A DNA stretch of 64,000 bases from Pinus tabuliformis (GCA_031772625.1 CM062807.1:1152187007-1152251006), one strand, 5' to 3'; counted from the stretch's first letter, positions 46,686 through 58,577 are shown. Notes: generated by a model not told the origin, from the sequence alone. A program made the numbers and translations.

Positions 46686-46995
46686 CCTTCTTAATTATGT
46701 ACCAATCAGGGCCTGTGAAGTTTGCAGCAGTTGCAGGAGGCAATAATCCTATGGCGCCATACCAAGACATGGGTAGTCTCTGTTTGCCATAGCCATAGAT
46801 TATGCAACCTAATTAACAACTTGAAAAAGGCCGATCCCAACCTTCTTAATTATGTACCAATCAGGGCTTGCGAAGTTTGCAACAGTTGGAGGAGGTAATA
46901 ATCCTATGGCACCATACCAAGACATGGGTAGTCTCTGTTTTCCATAGCCATAGCTTATGCAGTCTAGTTAACAACTTGAAAAAGGCCGATCCCAA
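46686..46995. repeat. 155-bp tandem duplication
   Basis: Two head-to-tail copies (46686-46840 and 46841-46995), CCTTCTTAATTATGTACCAA to AAAAAGGCCGATCCCAA, differing by about 14 bases. One forward frame is open across most of each copy but matches nothing I know. Confidence 0.95.
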
Positions 46996-47690
46996 ATCAA
47001 ATTTGTTCCTGCTCATCTCACTCATTGGGCTGATATAAATTTGAACATATATAACCAGAAAAGCAAAGAGACGCAAATAAATTTATCTACTCTACCTGGG
47101 ATTCAATCCTTGCGCACACCTGTGGATTCGAAAACTGATGCTGGTACCAATACCAATTCATATTTAAGTTTAGCCTGGAAATTCAATAACACTTGAGCAG
47201 AGCGAGCCAATTGCTTGAAATTACAAAATTCATATTAAATCCTGTAATGTACGTCACTTACCAAGCCAATCTAAAATCTGTATTAAGGTTAACCCAACAA
47301 AAAGAGATGAGATCACATGTACATACATTTGCATACCTGGGATTGAGAAGGATGTGGGTGGATATCTCCTCATATATATATAGCTGGAATTGAATCTCTT
47401 GGCCCCTGCTAATTAAAAATTGAATTGATGTGACGTCTGCCTTCACCTCCCACACAACACATACAAACCGCATACCAAATGGCACAACACAACACATACA
47501 AAACCAGACCAGGCAAAGTTCAGACCGACCAAACCAGACACACACAAACATGACAAGACATGGAGCTCCAAGAGTCATACAGACGAGACCGGCATATAAA
47601 ATAAGCGACCATGGGAGGAGGAGGAGAGGGAATGAAAAAGGTAGAGATTCAGACCAGAGTTGCAAATAAATATTGGTTGGATTCAACGGT
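46996..47690. other. Gene-free stretch with a CA-rich segment
   Basis: No supported gene. 47455-47560 is rich in ACACAAC and CAGACC phrases. The 152-codon minus frame over it is Cys/Trp-rich without a family pattern and is judged spurious. Confidence 0.45.
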
Positions 47691-48183
47691 CCTGCGAATA
47701 ACATAACCTCGCCCAATCTCTACCCATGTTACCCGCACCCTTGACCCTTAGCAACCTAATGCCCTGTCTAGATTTCACTTGGTGGGCTGCCAGTACATTT
47801 CCAAGCACATGTAACTATGGGTAACAAAGAATTGAAGCCCAACAACGCGCATGGGTAACAAAGAATTGAAGCGTTTCTTTTTTGGGCAACACAGCAGCCA
47901 GCGGAGGTCAAGATTTTCTGACAGATGGATCTAACTCTTAGGTACCAGGCTGAGGTTGAGCTTATGGTTGGTTCCGTCTAGAGGCAGGAATTGAATCGAG
48001 TGCAGTGCATGCTTGCCAGATGCCAAACGCGATGCGCGGCGAGGGATAATGAATCGAACACTTCGAATCAAACGGTGAATATTAATTCTATCGTCTAACA
48101 ACAAAATCAATGGCTCAAGAAGGTACAAAATGGCACTGGAGGGGAGTCCTTCCCAGAGGAACACCTTACGACATAAAAATATA
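47691..48183. repeat. Local duplication family, copy 2
   Basis: First part pairs with 45838-46143. Second part (47890-48183, up to CCAGAGGAACACCTTACG) pairs with 51112-51440. It links the other two copies into one family. Confidence 0.9.
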
Positions 48184-50540
48184 CTCAAAAATACATAGTT
48201 ACTACATCTATCTCATAAAGAATTTCTCAATAATTTTCCTGAGATACAGAAATATGCATAGACTAAAACTTTACTAACCGTCAGTCTTAAAAGAAACCAT
48301 AATTCTAATTCCAGATTACAAAACAATTACAAAACCCGTCATTATGTTCTAACTTTTATTACCTTTACATTCATTCAAAACAATATAACAAACGTAATAA
48401 ATAGTTATAAATAATAGATAAAAGTTAAGTTATTTTTAAAATTGTGCAATACATGTCTAACAATAAGACTTCAAAATTGAGAATCAATATTATTTGACAA
48501 AAATAATTAAAAAAATATATATACATTAAAAATTAAAAATAAAAAGTTTGAAAATTAATTATAATAAAAAGTCAAAAAAAATTGAAAATTAATTATAATA
48601 AGAAGTGAATATTAACTCATATGCATTAATAATATACGTGTGTTTTTTAATCTTTTTATTAATAAAAAAATAATAATAGTAATTTAAGTATAAATGAATT
48701 TCCTTCATAAATTTAAATACATGTAACATTATTATTTTACTAATATTTTATATATTATTAATTAAAATAATCGTTTGATTAAAAAAAATTAAAATGGATA
48801 TGTAAGTAAAAATTTTAAATGCATAATTCATTATAAGATTAAAATGTCTTATTATAAGTTTATGGGGTCTTGTATAGACAGTGATTAAGTGTTCTGTTAA
48901 GGTATTCTTTGATGTGAAGTCATTAGTGTACATGATGAAGATATAATCCCCAAACTTTAAAAAAAATGCCAACCATAAAACCTTAACATTAAGATTTAAT
49001 AATATTTTAAATAAAAAATTTAAAATTATTACAAATAAGAAGTCAGTGATTAACTCATCATTATAGGCGTAACACTACACTCATACATGTTATAAATTTA
49101 AAGGAGAGTTGATAATTGTCCCTACCCACCTGAGTTTTTGTTAATAACCGTGAATACAAACAAAATGGTCAGTAGTTAATCGAGAAGAGTGATTGCGTTG
49201 AGCTATAACTTATCAAATGAAATCTAAAATTCAAAAGAACAAAGAACTAATATATATAATAAAACTTGAAAGAAATAAAAAAATAGAAGCATTTACATAT
49301 TAGTATATATAGTAAAAATAAAGAAGTATTCATAGAAGAGATAATTGCTATCTACACATGAAAAATAGTTCACATGCCATAATTTGGGGCCTCCAAACTT
49401 TGGCTTGTACATAGAAAAAGCTCACTAACTATTGGAACTCACAGCGATATATATTAGAATAAAAATTGGTAGAGAGGCTACTTAAAAAGTTTTATATATA
49501 TACAAATGATCTCGTAATTTCTATTCCATCTAGTTATTTATACCAATCAAAATGCAATAAACTGAGCTTATTCCTATGGAATAACTACACACTAATCTGG
49601 CTTTCGCACATAGTTAAGTTGATCCTTGAGAAGAGTGATTGCGTTGCCAGTCACACATTTTAGAAGAAACGTGAACTTTTCCCTATTGTTGCATTACCTT
49701 CCTTGTTGACATGGCTTTGACCAGGGCGTTTTATTCTAGATTATGCGGATCCAATAGGTATTTCACCACTTCATGAAAACAATGATCAGAACCCATATTT
49801 TTGTTTTACCCAAAAACAACCATTTGATGTATCTTCTGCAAAATTCCTAACAATAGATTGGCGACATTGCTGACATTGTAAAAATTATTACCGTTGCAAA
49901 ATTAGATGCTCCCTCCTCAGAAGTGAAACAAGGTGCAAATAGATAGTCTTCAGTACACTTCCTCAAATGACGCGCAAAACCATTCAAGTTACCCGGCTGC
50001 TCTGCCGCCCATAAATGCAACATCTATCACTCATTGAAGCGAAGAGAAACAATAGAACCACATAGGCGAGTCGATTATAAAACAAAACCTTGCCAAATGG
50101 TAAAACACCTAAAAGCAAATGAAATTATCTAGCATAGAGAAACTTCCTGAAAAGACATAGTTGAGTAAGAAGAAAATTCATTTTAGTGGCGTGTAGGAAT
50201 GCTGGATTGTACCCCACTAAAAGTGATTTTTTATTAATAAAAAACAGGTAATGAAAAGGTTTTCCTGATTCTACCCTAACTAAACATTGTGCCTGCTCCG
50301 AACAAGGTAGTCCATCAAGAAATTGATAACTTGAAATAGAACAACTACCTCTATTCCTTGAAGGCTCTATTTGCATGGCCGATATGTAGACTGGTCTCAA
50401 ATTTTACAAGAGCAATACATTAAAGATGTAAGAAACTACTTAACGCTATTTTATAAATAGGAATCTACCTCAATTTAGGGCGGAAATACAGGAACAGAAG
50501 ACCTAAATCTCCCTTACAGGAATCTTGAGAAGCCCGAAAT
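48184..50540. other. AT-rich gene-free stretch
   Basis: Very AT-rich, especially 48330-49080, with no supported gene on either strand. AGAAGAGTGATTGCGTTG occurs at 49182 and 49628. The 91-codon minus frame at 50125-50400 resembles nothing I know. Confidence 0.5.
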
Positions 50541-51111
50541 TGCTCACTGTAGATTTCCTGCGTCATGGCGGATCTTCGCGGCAAGCCAGCGTCCATGATG
50601 GGCTTGCGTTGTCTGGCCGGTGGTAGAAACAAATGTTAAGGGGATGGGGACGCCTGAAGTAAGGCCAATGCGACACGGCGACGGCCTCGCATGTGATCAC
50701 AAGTTCTACGAACGGGCCCTACTTTGCAATGTACTCCTCAGTGCATGAACCCACAGGTCTCCTCTCTTTAAATCAGCCCAGAAAGGGGGCCTCAGCAGGA
50801 ACGTCACAATTGCAATGAAGTTTTGCATGAGTGGTAAAAGTATCATCTGTAATTTGCCATGGAAGAGCGTTATGGAGGTGGGAAAGAGGGACCACGGAGG
50901 GCTCTTTTCCAAGGGAATTATTTGTGCAATCTGGTTGCCTTGTTTCGCCGCGTGAGATTCGAACGGGCGACCAGCGTCTGTGCGCGAAGTCGGGTGGTAA
51001 AATTGGCTGCGGATCTGTCCATGGCCATGACGACAAGATGTCGAACCCAGTGGAGCCGGGCTATCGTTCGCAAATACGTTTCCAGGCTCAAGAAAACCCG
51101 GCAACACAGCA
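50541..51111. other. GC-richer island, no clear gene
   Basis: Sharply higher GC than its surroundings, with open frames on both strands. On minus, MAMDRSAANFT near 51020 recalls the start of some plant acyl-activating enzymes, and a related fragment lies at 46144-46242, but the following residues do not continue the family. No gene is called. Confidence 0.35.
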
Positions 51112-51440
51112 ACACAGCAGCGAGCGGAGGTCAAGATTTTCTGACAGATGGATCTAACTCTTAGTACCAGGCTGAGGTTGAGCTTATGGTTGGTTCCGTC
51201 CTTCCAGAGGCAGGAATTGAATCGATGCCAGATGCGATGCACGGCCACATGGCACATGCGATGCGCGGCGAGGGAGGGATAATGATTCGAAGTGGGAGGG
51301 ATAATGAATCGAACCCCTCAATCAAACGGCTAATATCAATTCCATCGTCTAACAACGAAATCAAGGGCGCAGGAAGGTACAGAGTGGCACAGAGTGGCAC
51401 CTGAGGGAAGTTCTTCCCAGAGGAACGCCTTACGGCGTAA
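51112..51440. repeat. Local duplication family, copy 3
   Basis: CACAGCAGCGAGCGGAGGTC to CCAGAGGAACGCCTTACG. Pairs with 47890-48183. It contains small internal doublings (GAGGGATAATGA near 51272/51299 and AGAGTGGCAC twice near 51382). Confidence 0.9.
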
Positions 51441-51640
51441 AAATAATAATGAACTTTCGTCACTATTGATTATTTGTTTGACCTTAAACTTGGCCATTCC
51501 CCACCTCTAAAATAAAAATAATAATGAACTTTCGTCACTATTGATTATAGGAGGTTTGAACTTATATTATTTATTTGCCATTACAGTTTGCCATTCCCCA
51601 AATCTAAGACATTACAGTTTTCCATTCCCCAAATCTAACA
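51436..51640. repeat. Third scrap of the CRK 3' flank with a 75-bp direct repeat
   Basis: 51469-51515 is identical to 41091-41136 of the left CRK flank. It is sandwiched between two copies of a 35-bp phrase (AAAAATAATAATGAACTTTC..., 51439 and 51514). 51550-51640 resembles the same flank again in degraded form, with the TTTGCCATTCCCCAAATCTA phrase doubled. Confidence 0.8.
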
Positions 51641-52900
51641 TCAAAATAAAGATGACTATTGGTTATAAGATTCCGCTTTTCCTTGGTTATACAAGGCACG
51701 CTATAACGTACCACTAGTTGTTAAGCAATTACGCTGGTCAAAGTGGTATTTAGTTTTAATTTCTATTTAATTTTGTTTTTAATTTTAAATTACTTTTTTT
51801 TAATTATTTAGATAAATATAAAGACAAATTTGACCCCCAAAAAAATAAAAACAAAATAATTACTTAATTTTGTTTTTAATTTTAAATTAGTTTTTTTTTT
51901 TTCTAAATTATTTAGATAAATATAAATCAACCATTGTCTAGTAATTAGGTATATAATTAGTATTCTTAAATTTATTTAAACTTAATTATGAGACATCATT
52001 AATTAAGTTGATAGGCTTTTTATGGTGAAGTTTCTTTTTACGACACTGTAATAGATTTGTCGGCCTCCAAAAAATATACCATTTCAACGGTGTGATTGAC
52101 AGTTGGCCTTCGATCTCTGATATGTTCCGCCTGAGGTTCTTTGACTCTTAATAACCATACTCCAACCACATGGTGGAGTATGACATCATGATTGTGGAAA
52201 GGACATTACGTCATAAAGTGAGTGAGCGGTGTCTTCTAGGGCTAAGCCCTTTAACTTGGGAAAGGGGGTTGATTCTTTAGAATACTGCGCTACAAATTGT
52301 TCCGATGTGTAACACATGGGACCACATCACATGCATTTGGGCCTTTATAATATCGCAGAATTACAATCGTCGATTTCACAATATAGCATTTGGTTGCAGT
52401 CCTAAAACTTGCGATCTCCGATGAGTGATGTAGCCTGATCTACGTGGAGAGAAAATTAGTGAAGCCCCTCCGAGGGAAATTTTATCACATAAAACCCATG
52501 TTAACCCTTCCCGCCTAACTTTACATGAAAACCTTTATTAACCTATGTCCGCCCAACTTCATGATTTAGATAGACGGAACAAATATTTAAACTGTCGTCA
52601 CCCTTTAGATGCGCCGATAGCCCTTGATTCCTTTGAACTCTTTATGACTGTAGCACTAGTCGACGGAGTCTCTATCGATGATTTCCAATTAGAGGTGTAA
52701 CCTTGGTGCACGACATGTTGATTCGTCGATTTCCGATCGTTGATCACCTTCTACATTCGGGCCTTGGTCCCGTGGCTTTCTATGTGACTGCAGTCTAGCC
52801 CCCATATCAAAGCCCTTCAATCGGAGGTTATCAATCAGAGGTTTCACTTCGATAAACAATATGCCTGAACCTCTGAACGCTGATCTCTCATATGTGAGAC
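51641..52900. other. Gene-free stretch
   Basis: No supported gene. 51730-51960 is AT-rich with a doubled TTAATTTTGTTTTTAATTTT phrase. Confidence 0.45.
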
Positions 52901-52917
52901 CATCACTGCCATGTATT

Positions 52918-53160
52918 TTCCATGTGTCACTTTTTTAATAATGCCACGTGCCGTCCTTTTTCAGCCTATTGTTAGCCTTGAAACTGTCGAATCTACCTAC
53001 CACATGTCAACCCTGTTGGCACATTGTGATGACGTTAGCCTCCTCGTGTCACTTTTCACAACCAATTGCTCGCTGCAACACGTCCCTTAACGCATCTAGT
53101 CGCTATTTTCCGCGTGTCTCTTATCGAATCGAATCTTTTTGCTACCACGTGTCCCTTTGG
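52918..53160. repeat. Cluster of ACGTG/CACGTGTC-like motifs
   Basis: Seven variants of C(A/G)CGTGTC(A/C)CTT occur at 20-60 bp spacing (about 52920, 52945, 53001, 53043, 53082, 53111 and 53146). Two contain a full G-box CACGTG (52945-52950 and 53146-53151). They could be regulatory or a decayed minisatellite. The open forward frame across it is not convincing as a protein. Confidence 0.4.
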
Positions 53161-53841
53161 GAGGAGAGAGAAAAGGCTCAAGCTTCTTTGGTTTTGCAGA
53201 CAAATCCTTTATTAATTTGTTATTGTCCATCCCAACACTTTAACACTAGCGACCCATTTTTGACGGTTTCATCACATATCGCAACTCGTAATGTCAACAC
53301 TTTTAAAATGTGGCCCATTCTCGGAAAGTTCCACTTGAGAGCAAATGCGATGTTCTATTGAATTCTTTTTCATACCTCTGGATGGTTTGGATATCGAAAC
53401 GAATAGCAATCTCCGAAGTCGGAAGTTGGAACTTGAAAAAATAGGGCATTTGGAGGTCGACAAGGATCACTAGTTATCTAAAACCGATAAGGCAGTGACA
53501 CCTCAGACCTGTGGGACATTCATGTTGGTCTATTGGTCGGACGAACCTCTTTATAGAGTTATATCATACTAATAACATCGTGGAAATTCTTTTCGAAATC
53601 CCTGATACATGTAGCATTGGTCCTATATAATAATAAACAAATATCTAAATTCTGAATCTCCGAACTGTGTTATGGACCTCCAACCACTAATATGCAACCT
53701 CGATTGTTTTATCATACCAAACTTAAATGTGAAATCACATCCACCCCTTATCGTAGCTTTTAGGATACGACCTCCGATAAGATCCACTATCTCTGCACAT
53801 ATCTTTCTCTCGCTGTCTATTTTATTCATTAATTACCGTTG
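53161..53841. other. Gene-free stretch
   Basis: Nothing supported on either strand. Confidence 0.45.
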
Positions 53842-54440
53842 GTTATCCGACTATGTGCATTTACTATCGTTTTATTCTCCCTCATACGAAGATTGTATGT
53901 TTTACACCCTTGTACAGAGGAAAATTAATATGATCGCTAAACCTTTTATTTTCACAGATTTCCAAAATATTTCTTTTGGTGTCAAGGTTTCAATGCCCGA
54001 AAACTACGATATATATTTAATCAATATGCCACAATTTTTTAATGATTGCAACTTAAAACCTCTACATGCATCTTGGTCTTGGTGGCTACTCTATTCATTA
54101 ATCTAATTAATGGATCGACCATGTGCGCTTTTTTTCTCGTTATTCTCACTCGCACGAAATTGATATGTTTTATGCCCTTGACACTTTACTATAAGTGTTT
54201 AATCAAATGAGCCACATTGATATGTTGGATCGAATTTTCAACTTGTAGGATTTCAGAAAGGATTCTTCACATGTCAAAGTTTCAAAATCCTGAAACTCCC
54301 ATGTATATTTAATCAATATGTCACATTTTCCTTTAATTAAGGTTTGAAACTTATCCACACATCCTGACATCGAGGGTTCTATTCAATAATCTAAGTAATG
54401 GTCTGCCTATGTGCATTTATTCTCACTTTTGTCTCACTCG
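53842..54440. repeat. Diverged tandem repeat, period about 270-290 bp
   Basis: Landmarks CTATGTGCATTTA, TTATTCTC(C/A)CTC, GATTTCMRAAA, TATATTTAATCAATATGYCA and CTATTCAWTAATCTAA recur in order starting near 53850, 54120 and (partly) 54408. The unit is old and the copies differ strongly. Confidence 0.7.
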
Positions 54441-55033
54441 GACGAGCATCCCTATCATTATCTTTGTCATTGGTAACCCCCCGACCTCTGCTACATGTCC
54501 TAAATTTTATTTATTACTCCCTCTTCTTATCTGGTGGATGGGTGTGTGCTCTATTTAACCGCTTCACGCCACACAATTCTACTGAATTTTCATGTTGCAT
54601 TTTATGTTGGTGATTTTGTGCTATTGTTGGTTTCTTGTTGTTGCTACTGCACATCGTGTTGTTGCCTTCAACCGGATAAATGCCCCAAAATTTCAATAAC
54701 AAATAGGTGAGAATATAGAACCTACAAACCATATCGTCTTCTACACTCAAATGGAAAGTATCAATGTTTTCATACTGCGTATATAGCTTAGAATATTATG
54801 TGTGTTGTCATGACGTACAACACACCCTTCTATGCTTAAACATTTCAATTTTCTTTTCCCCTTACCTTTGACTATTGGCAACAATCTAAATTGTAAATCA
54901 TTCTTCTTCCATTTGGCTCCAAGTATGCCAATCCTGTGAACGATCATGCTCACTACTTTACTTCCACTTCTCTTCCAATGTTGACAACATTTTACGAGCT
55001 TTCACCTTTTAGGACACCTCCTTTCCTCATCAT
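54441..55033 (+). other. Upstream region of RPA1-like pseudogene
   Basis: No coding region of its own. A TATTTAACCGCTTC phrase near 54552 could be an old promoter element, but there is no firm evidence. Confidence 0.35.
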
Positions 55034-56300
55034 CATGGAGTTTTCCTTGACAGTGAATGCCATCACTTTGTTGCTCGCTTGCTCTACAACGATCCAACCA
55101 TTGCTCCAAATCGTTGAACTCAACCTTCTTGCTTTCAAAAAAACATCATCCCAATGCTACCACATTTCCCTCTCCGACGGTACCTCTCAGTACAAAACTT
55201 TGCTTATGTCTGCTTACAATGGCCATGTCGTCTCTAGTGCCCTTTAATTGGGCTCACTTATCATTCTCAAAGAAGTTAGTTGCACTTTTTTGCAAAACAA
55301 TGTGTATGTTCACTTTTCACCATATTCTTGATGTTTTTCTGTTCCTTCCCTCTCTCTGCCATTGTCACCCCAACTAATGCCACATTTCTTTTCTCTTTCT
55401 TTCCTTTTCTTCAGGATTGCAAATTAGTGAACTGGAAGTTCTCGAATGTCATACCAACCAGGCTCTTCAATGTCACACGCCCCCACCTCATCTACTACTG
55501 CTTCGACACATGATTCTACGTCATCATCAACTCAGTTGTCCTCCGCTATGCCTACTGTCATTCCATTCATGGTGCTAAGCCCCTATCGTAAACAATGGTC
55601 GATCCAGGGTAGGGTGGTTGGAAAAACCTATGTTCGCTCCTACAACAATGCTCGAGGCTCTAGAAAGTTCTTTGGATTTGACCTCGTTGATTCTGTCAAT
55701 GATATAATCCATCTCTCTAACTTCGGTGATCTGGTAGGTTCTTTGCATGACCTTGTCCAAATTTGGAAGCTTTACATGGTTTCAAATGGCACTGTGAAAC
55801 CAACAAACACAAATTACAACCATCTGGATAGCAAATGGGAAGTCTCCCTCTCTACAACTTTTGTTGTTGAACATTCCTTAGATGATGTTCTGACAATTCC
55901 TATCCACCGTTTCCATTTTAAATCTATAGATGAAAATAGATCTGCAAGCCTTGGCTCAATTGTCGACATCATTGGCATTGTCAGGTCCACTTCTCCAACT
56001 TCCACCATTCATTGAAGAGATGGCTCTAAAACACCTAGGAAAACTCTCAACTTGGAAGACATGTCTCATAGTATCGACATCACCCTATGGGAGATCATTG
56101 CCACACCTTAGGCAAGCAACTCGTTGAACTCGCCTCTTCTGGTGCTTCAACCGTGCTTGCAATCAAAGGGGGTTGCATAGCCGAATTTAATGGAAGAACT
56201 ATTGGGACTATCTCGACCACTGGCCTCGTGCTAGATTCCGTCATTCCAGAGACTTAGAAGATGCAATCATGGTTTCATCAAAGAGAATGTTTGGTGTCTT
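55034..56300 (+). pseudogene. RPA1: RPA70 (RPA1)-like pseudogene, right copy
   Basis: Three parts of the large subunit of replication protein A follow in order. An N-terminal domain starts at ATG 55034 (MEFSLTVNAITLLLACS, PLLQIVELN, YHISLSDGTSQYKTLLMS). After a stop and a possible intron (acceptor TTCTTCAG near 55413), ISELEVLE is the end of that domain. DNA-binding domains A and B run from about 55570 (SPYRKQWSIQGRVVGKTYVR, YNNARGSRKFFGFDLVDS, VDIIGIVRS, DITLWEI, then EFNGRTIG). The zinc-finger domain C is not seen. A stop after 55245 and frame changes near 55440 and 56100 make it a pseudogene. The family binds single-stranded DNA in replication and repair. It sits just upstream of the CRK copy, as in the left duplicate. 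Confidence 0.85.
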
Positions 56301-56552
56301 CACCATCGTTAAGTTGAAAATTCTTGGGGTCTTCCAAGCAGGGCAACCCACAACATACAATTTAGCAAAAATTTAGGGAAATCCAAATTAAAATTGTCAA
56401 GTTTCAAGATGTTGGGTGTAAACCAATTTTTAATAGTGTTGAATTTATGAAAACAACATTAAAGATCAATTACGAAAGCAACATTTTGCCTTATGGAAAA
56501 TTTACCAGCTAGGTAGACAACGCCCATTTGTAGGCCCTGCCGGGTAAGAGCG

Positions 56553-57257
56553 ATGGAAAAAAAGATAAAATCTTTAATCAACTCCTTGCCAGTTATCGTT
56601 AATGTTTGTATGTTTATGCGTCTCTCAACTGCTGATCCTCACACTAATTTTGTTTGGGATTATTGTGGGAATATAAAATATACAAACTGTAGTGCCTTCC
56701 AGAGTAGTCTGAACCAGGTCATGGACCCACTGGTGACCAACGTCTATCCCAGTGGATACAATGTATCATCTATTTTTGTGGAGGACAACATAATTTGTTC
56801 AGTTTATGGGCTTGTCCAATGCCAGGGAGATTTAAACCCTTCTAATTGCCAACAATGCACATCTACGGCGAAATCAAGGCTGCTTCAGGGATGCCATAAC
56901 GCTGAACCTGGATTTATTCAATTGGACAAATGCTGCTTACGTTACGACAATTTTCAGTTTTATTCCGATGATATTGAGACTGGACCAATGAATGTTCTTT
57001 GCGGCCCTACGAACAACAGTCAACCACAACTATCCCCATTAGATATTAGAAGCATGTTGTTCAATATTACCATGAAAGCTACACAGAATCCAACAATTTT
57101 TGTTGCAGATTCAGTCTCTAGATCTTATAGTTTAATGGAGATTGTTTACAGTATGGCACAATGTTGGAAAGATCTGTTTTCAGCAAACTGCAGATTGTGC
57201 CTAACTTATGCCGTGGCAAATATATTCTCATGCCCAGCTGGAACTCTGGGAGAATGA
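56553..57257 (+). CDS. CRK exon 1 with two DUF26 domains, right copy
   Basis: An open frame of 234 codons from ATG 56553. Residues 1-27 form a hydrophobic signal-peptide-like leader (MEKKIKSLINSLPVIVNVC). The first DUF26 (about 30-135) has CQGDLNPSNCQQC and the closing CCLRYDNFQF. The second (about 140-234) has CWKDLFSANCRLC, both fitting C-X8-C-X2-C. It ends after CPAGTLGE, where a normal CRK would go on through a few more conserved cysteines, so the second domain is clipped. DUF26 ectodomains sit outside the plasma membrane. As it stands the exon could yield a secreted two-DUF26 protein resembling a plasmodesmata or secretory CRRSP type, though no evidence shows that it is used. Confidence 0.75.
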   Translation: MEKKIKSLINSLPVIVNVCMFMRLSTADPHTNFVWDYCGNIKYTNCSAFQSSLNQVMDPLVTNVYPSGYNVSSIFVEDNIICSVYGLVQCQGDLNPSNCQQCTSTAKSRLLQGCHNAEPGFIQLDKCCLRYDNFQFYSDDIETGPMNVLCGPTNNSQPQLSPLDIRSMLFNITMKATQNPTIFVADSVSRSYSLMEIVYSMAQCWKDLFSANCRLCLTYAVANIFSCPAGTLGE

Positions 57258-57880
57258 TCAGGCTTGAGGAGTTGCTTTTTGAGTTTAATGCGATTGTAAT
57301 TTGAAATTAATTTGATTATAGATTCAGGAATATTTTAAAATTTTGATTTTGGAATATTGAAAATTTTAGAAACTTGAAATTAATTTGATTATAGATTCAG
57401 AATATTTTAAAATTTTGATTTTGGAATATTTTGAAAATTTTATATTTAGTTGGCAAAGATGAAATTAATTTGATTATAGATTCAGGAATATTTTAAAATG
57501 TTGATTTTGGAATATTTTGAAAATTTTACATTTATTTTTTTTAATATTAGGAAAACAATTCAGTTGTCAAACCAACAGTAGGGATAGCCATTATTGGTGT
57601 TATGGGTTAATGTAGGTTGATTCATCACTGTTATTTGTTATTCAAGGAAAACCATATTAAGAATTACTTACAAGTAATAGGTAAAAAAATAAACTTTCAC
57701 TCTTTCTATTTCCTTAGATTCAAGAGAGATGAACTCTTAACCAAACACAGTTGATTTTAGAGCATGAAAATTTTACATTTAATTACTTTTCATTAAATAT
57801 TTCCAAAATATTCCAAAATCTCTCATAAAAAAAATTCAAAAAAAATAATAACTATTTTTGTGAATTAAACTATTGCGAAT
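57258..57880 (+). other. CRK intron 1, right copy
   Basis: Contains a repeated phrase (GAAATTAATTTGATTATAGA plus TTCAGGAATATTTTAAAA) three times near 57300, 57375 and 57460. The same array is in the left copy at 3540-3760, so it predates the duplication. Confidence 0.7.
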
Positions 57881-57899
57881 TTGCTAATAATTTTTTTCC

Positions 57900-58063
57900 A
57901 CTGTAAATTTTATGCAAAAAGCAAAAGATATAAGGTGTTGGGGATAGCTTTGGTCTTAGTAGCCGCTGCGATTGGATTAATTGCATCCATAAAGATATGG
58001 AAGTGGATTTTTTTCTCTCATTTGAAATGTTGGGAACAGAATTCTGGAACCAGAGGTCTTTAA
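57900..58063 (+). pseudogene. CRK transmembrane exon, right copy
   Basis: Encodes KVLGIALVLVAAAIGLIASI, then KIWKW and a basic run: a single membrane-spanning helix with an inner stop-transfer. Frame open. Its stop near 58061 lies in or past the likely splice site. Confidence 0.75.
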
Positions 58064-58215
58064 GTTGCTACTTCATTCTCTTAAAGATTTAAGATGTGTC
58101 CCATTAACTTTTTCTTTTCAGTGCTTTGAAACAATTTATTATGATGCCTGAGTATTATGTGAAATAGTTATTCAAAATTCAAATAAATGTCATGTGATAG
58201 TTTTCTCAGGTGAGA

Positions 58216-58286
58216 GAGGAGAATTTACCTTATTGCCAATGATAGTGAATCCAGAACTCATTATGAATTATGATATTGTGAGAGAG
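58216..58286 (+). pseudogene. CRK juxtamembrane exon, first part, right copy
   Basis: Encodes RGEFTLLPMIVNPELIMNYD and IVRE, then is cut by element G. The left copy shows the continuous form (MNYDTVRQDTSYFKTENKLG). Confidence 0.8.
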
Positions 58287-58562
58287 TGTAACGAATAAAA
58301 TATATAAATAATATAAATATAATGTAAAAGATAATAATCATAAATAATAGTTAGTTAAGCTAGTAATTAGGTTGAAGAGACATGTTTAATAGTACATGAC
58401 TCTTCATGAAGAGACACTTGCTTGGTATATAAGCAAGCCTCTCGTTCTCATTCGTAAATCATTTCATTTTTATTTAATATAATATTTATATCCTAAATGG
58501 ATATCTTGACATTCTAAGACTTTTGGAGTAATTAGTTTATAGAAGGAACTTTGTTTGCTTCA
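58287..58562 (+). repeat. Element G 5' LTR
   Basis: 276 bp, pair of 60630-60915. It contains the palindromic phrase ACATGACTCTTCATGAAGAG and a TATATAAGCAA core-promoter-like box. Confidence 0.88.
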
Positions 58563-58564
58563 TT

Positions 58565-58577
58565 TGGTATCAGAGCC
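58565..58577 (+). other. Primer binding site of element G
   Basis: TGGTATCAGAGCC, tRNA-Met type, two bases inside the 5' LTR. Confidence 0.85.

Noticed and set aside
47258-47716. 152-codon minus-strand frame rich in Cys, Val and Trp
   Set aside because: No family pattern. It is the complement of a CA/ACC-rich non-coding stretch.
50706-51257. 183-codon minus-strand frame and overlapping forward frames in a GC-rich island
   Set aside because: Frames are open on both strands because of base composition, and part falls in the three-copy duplication, where the frame is not conserved between copies.
52948-53361. 137-codon forward frame
   Set aside because: No domain, and it runs across the ACGTG motif cluster with biased composition. 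Not supported as a gene.
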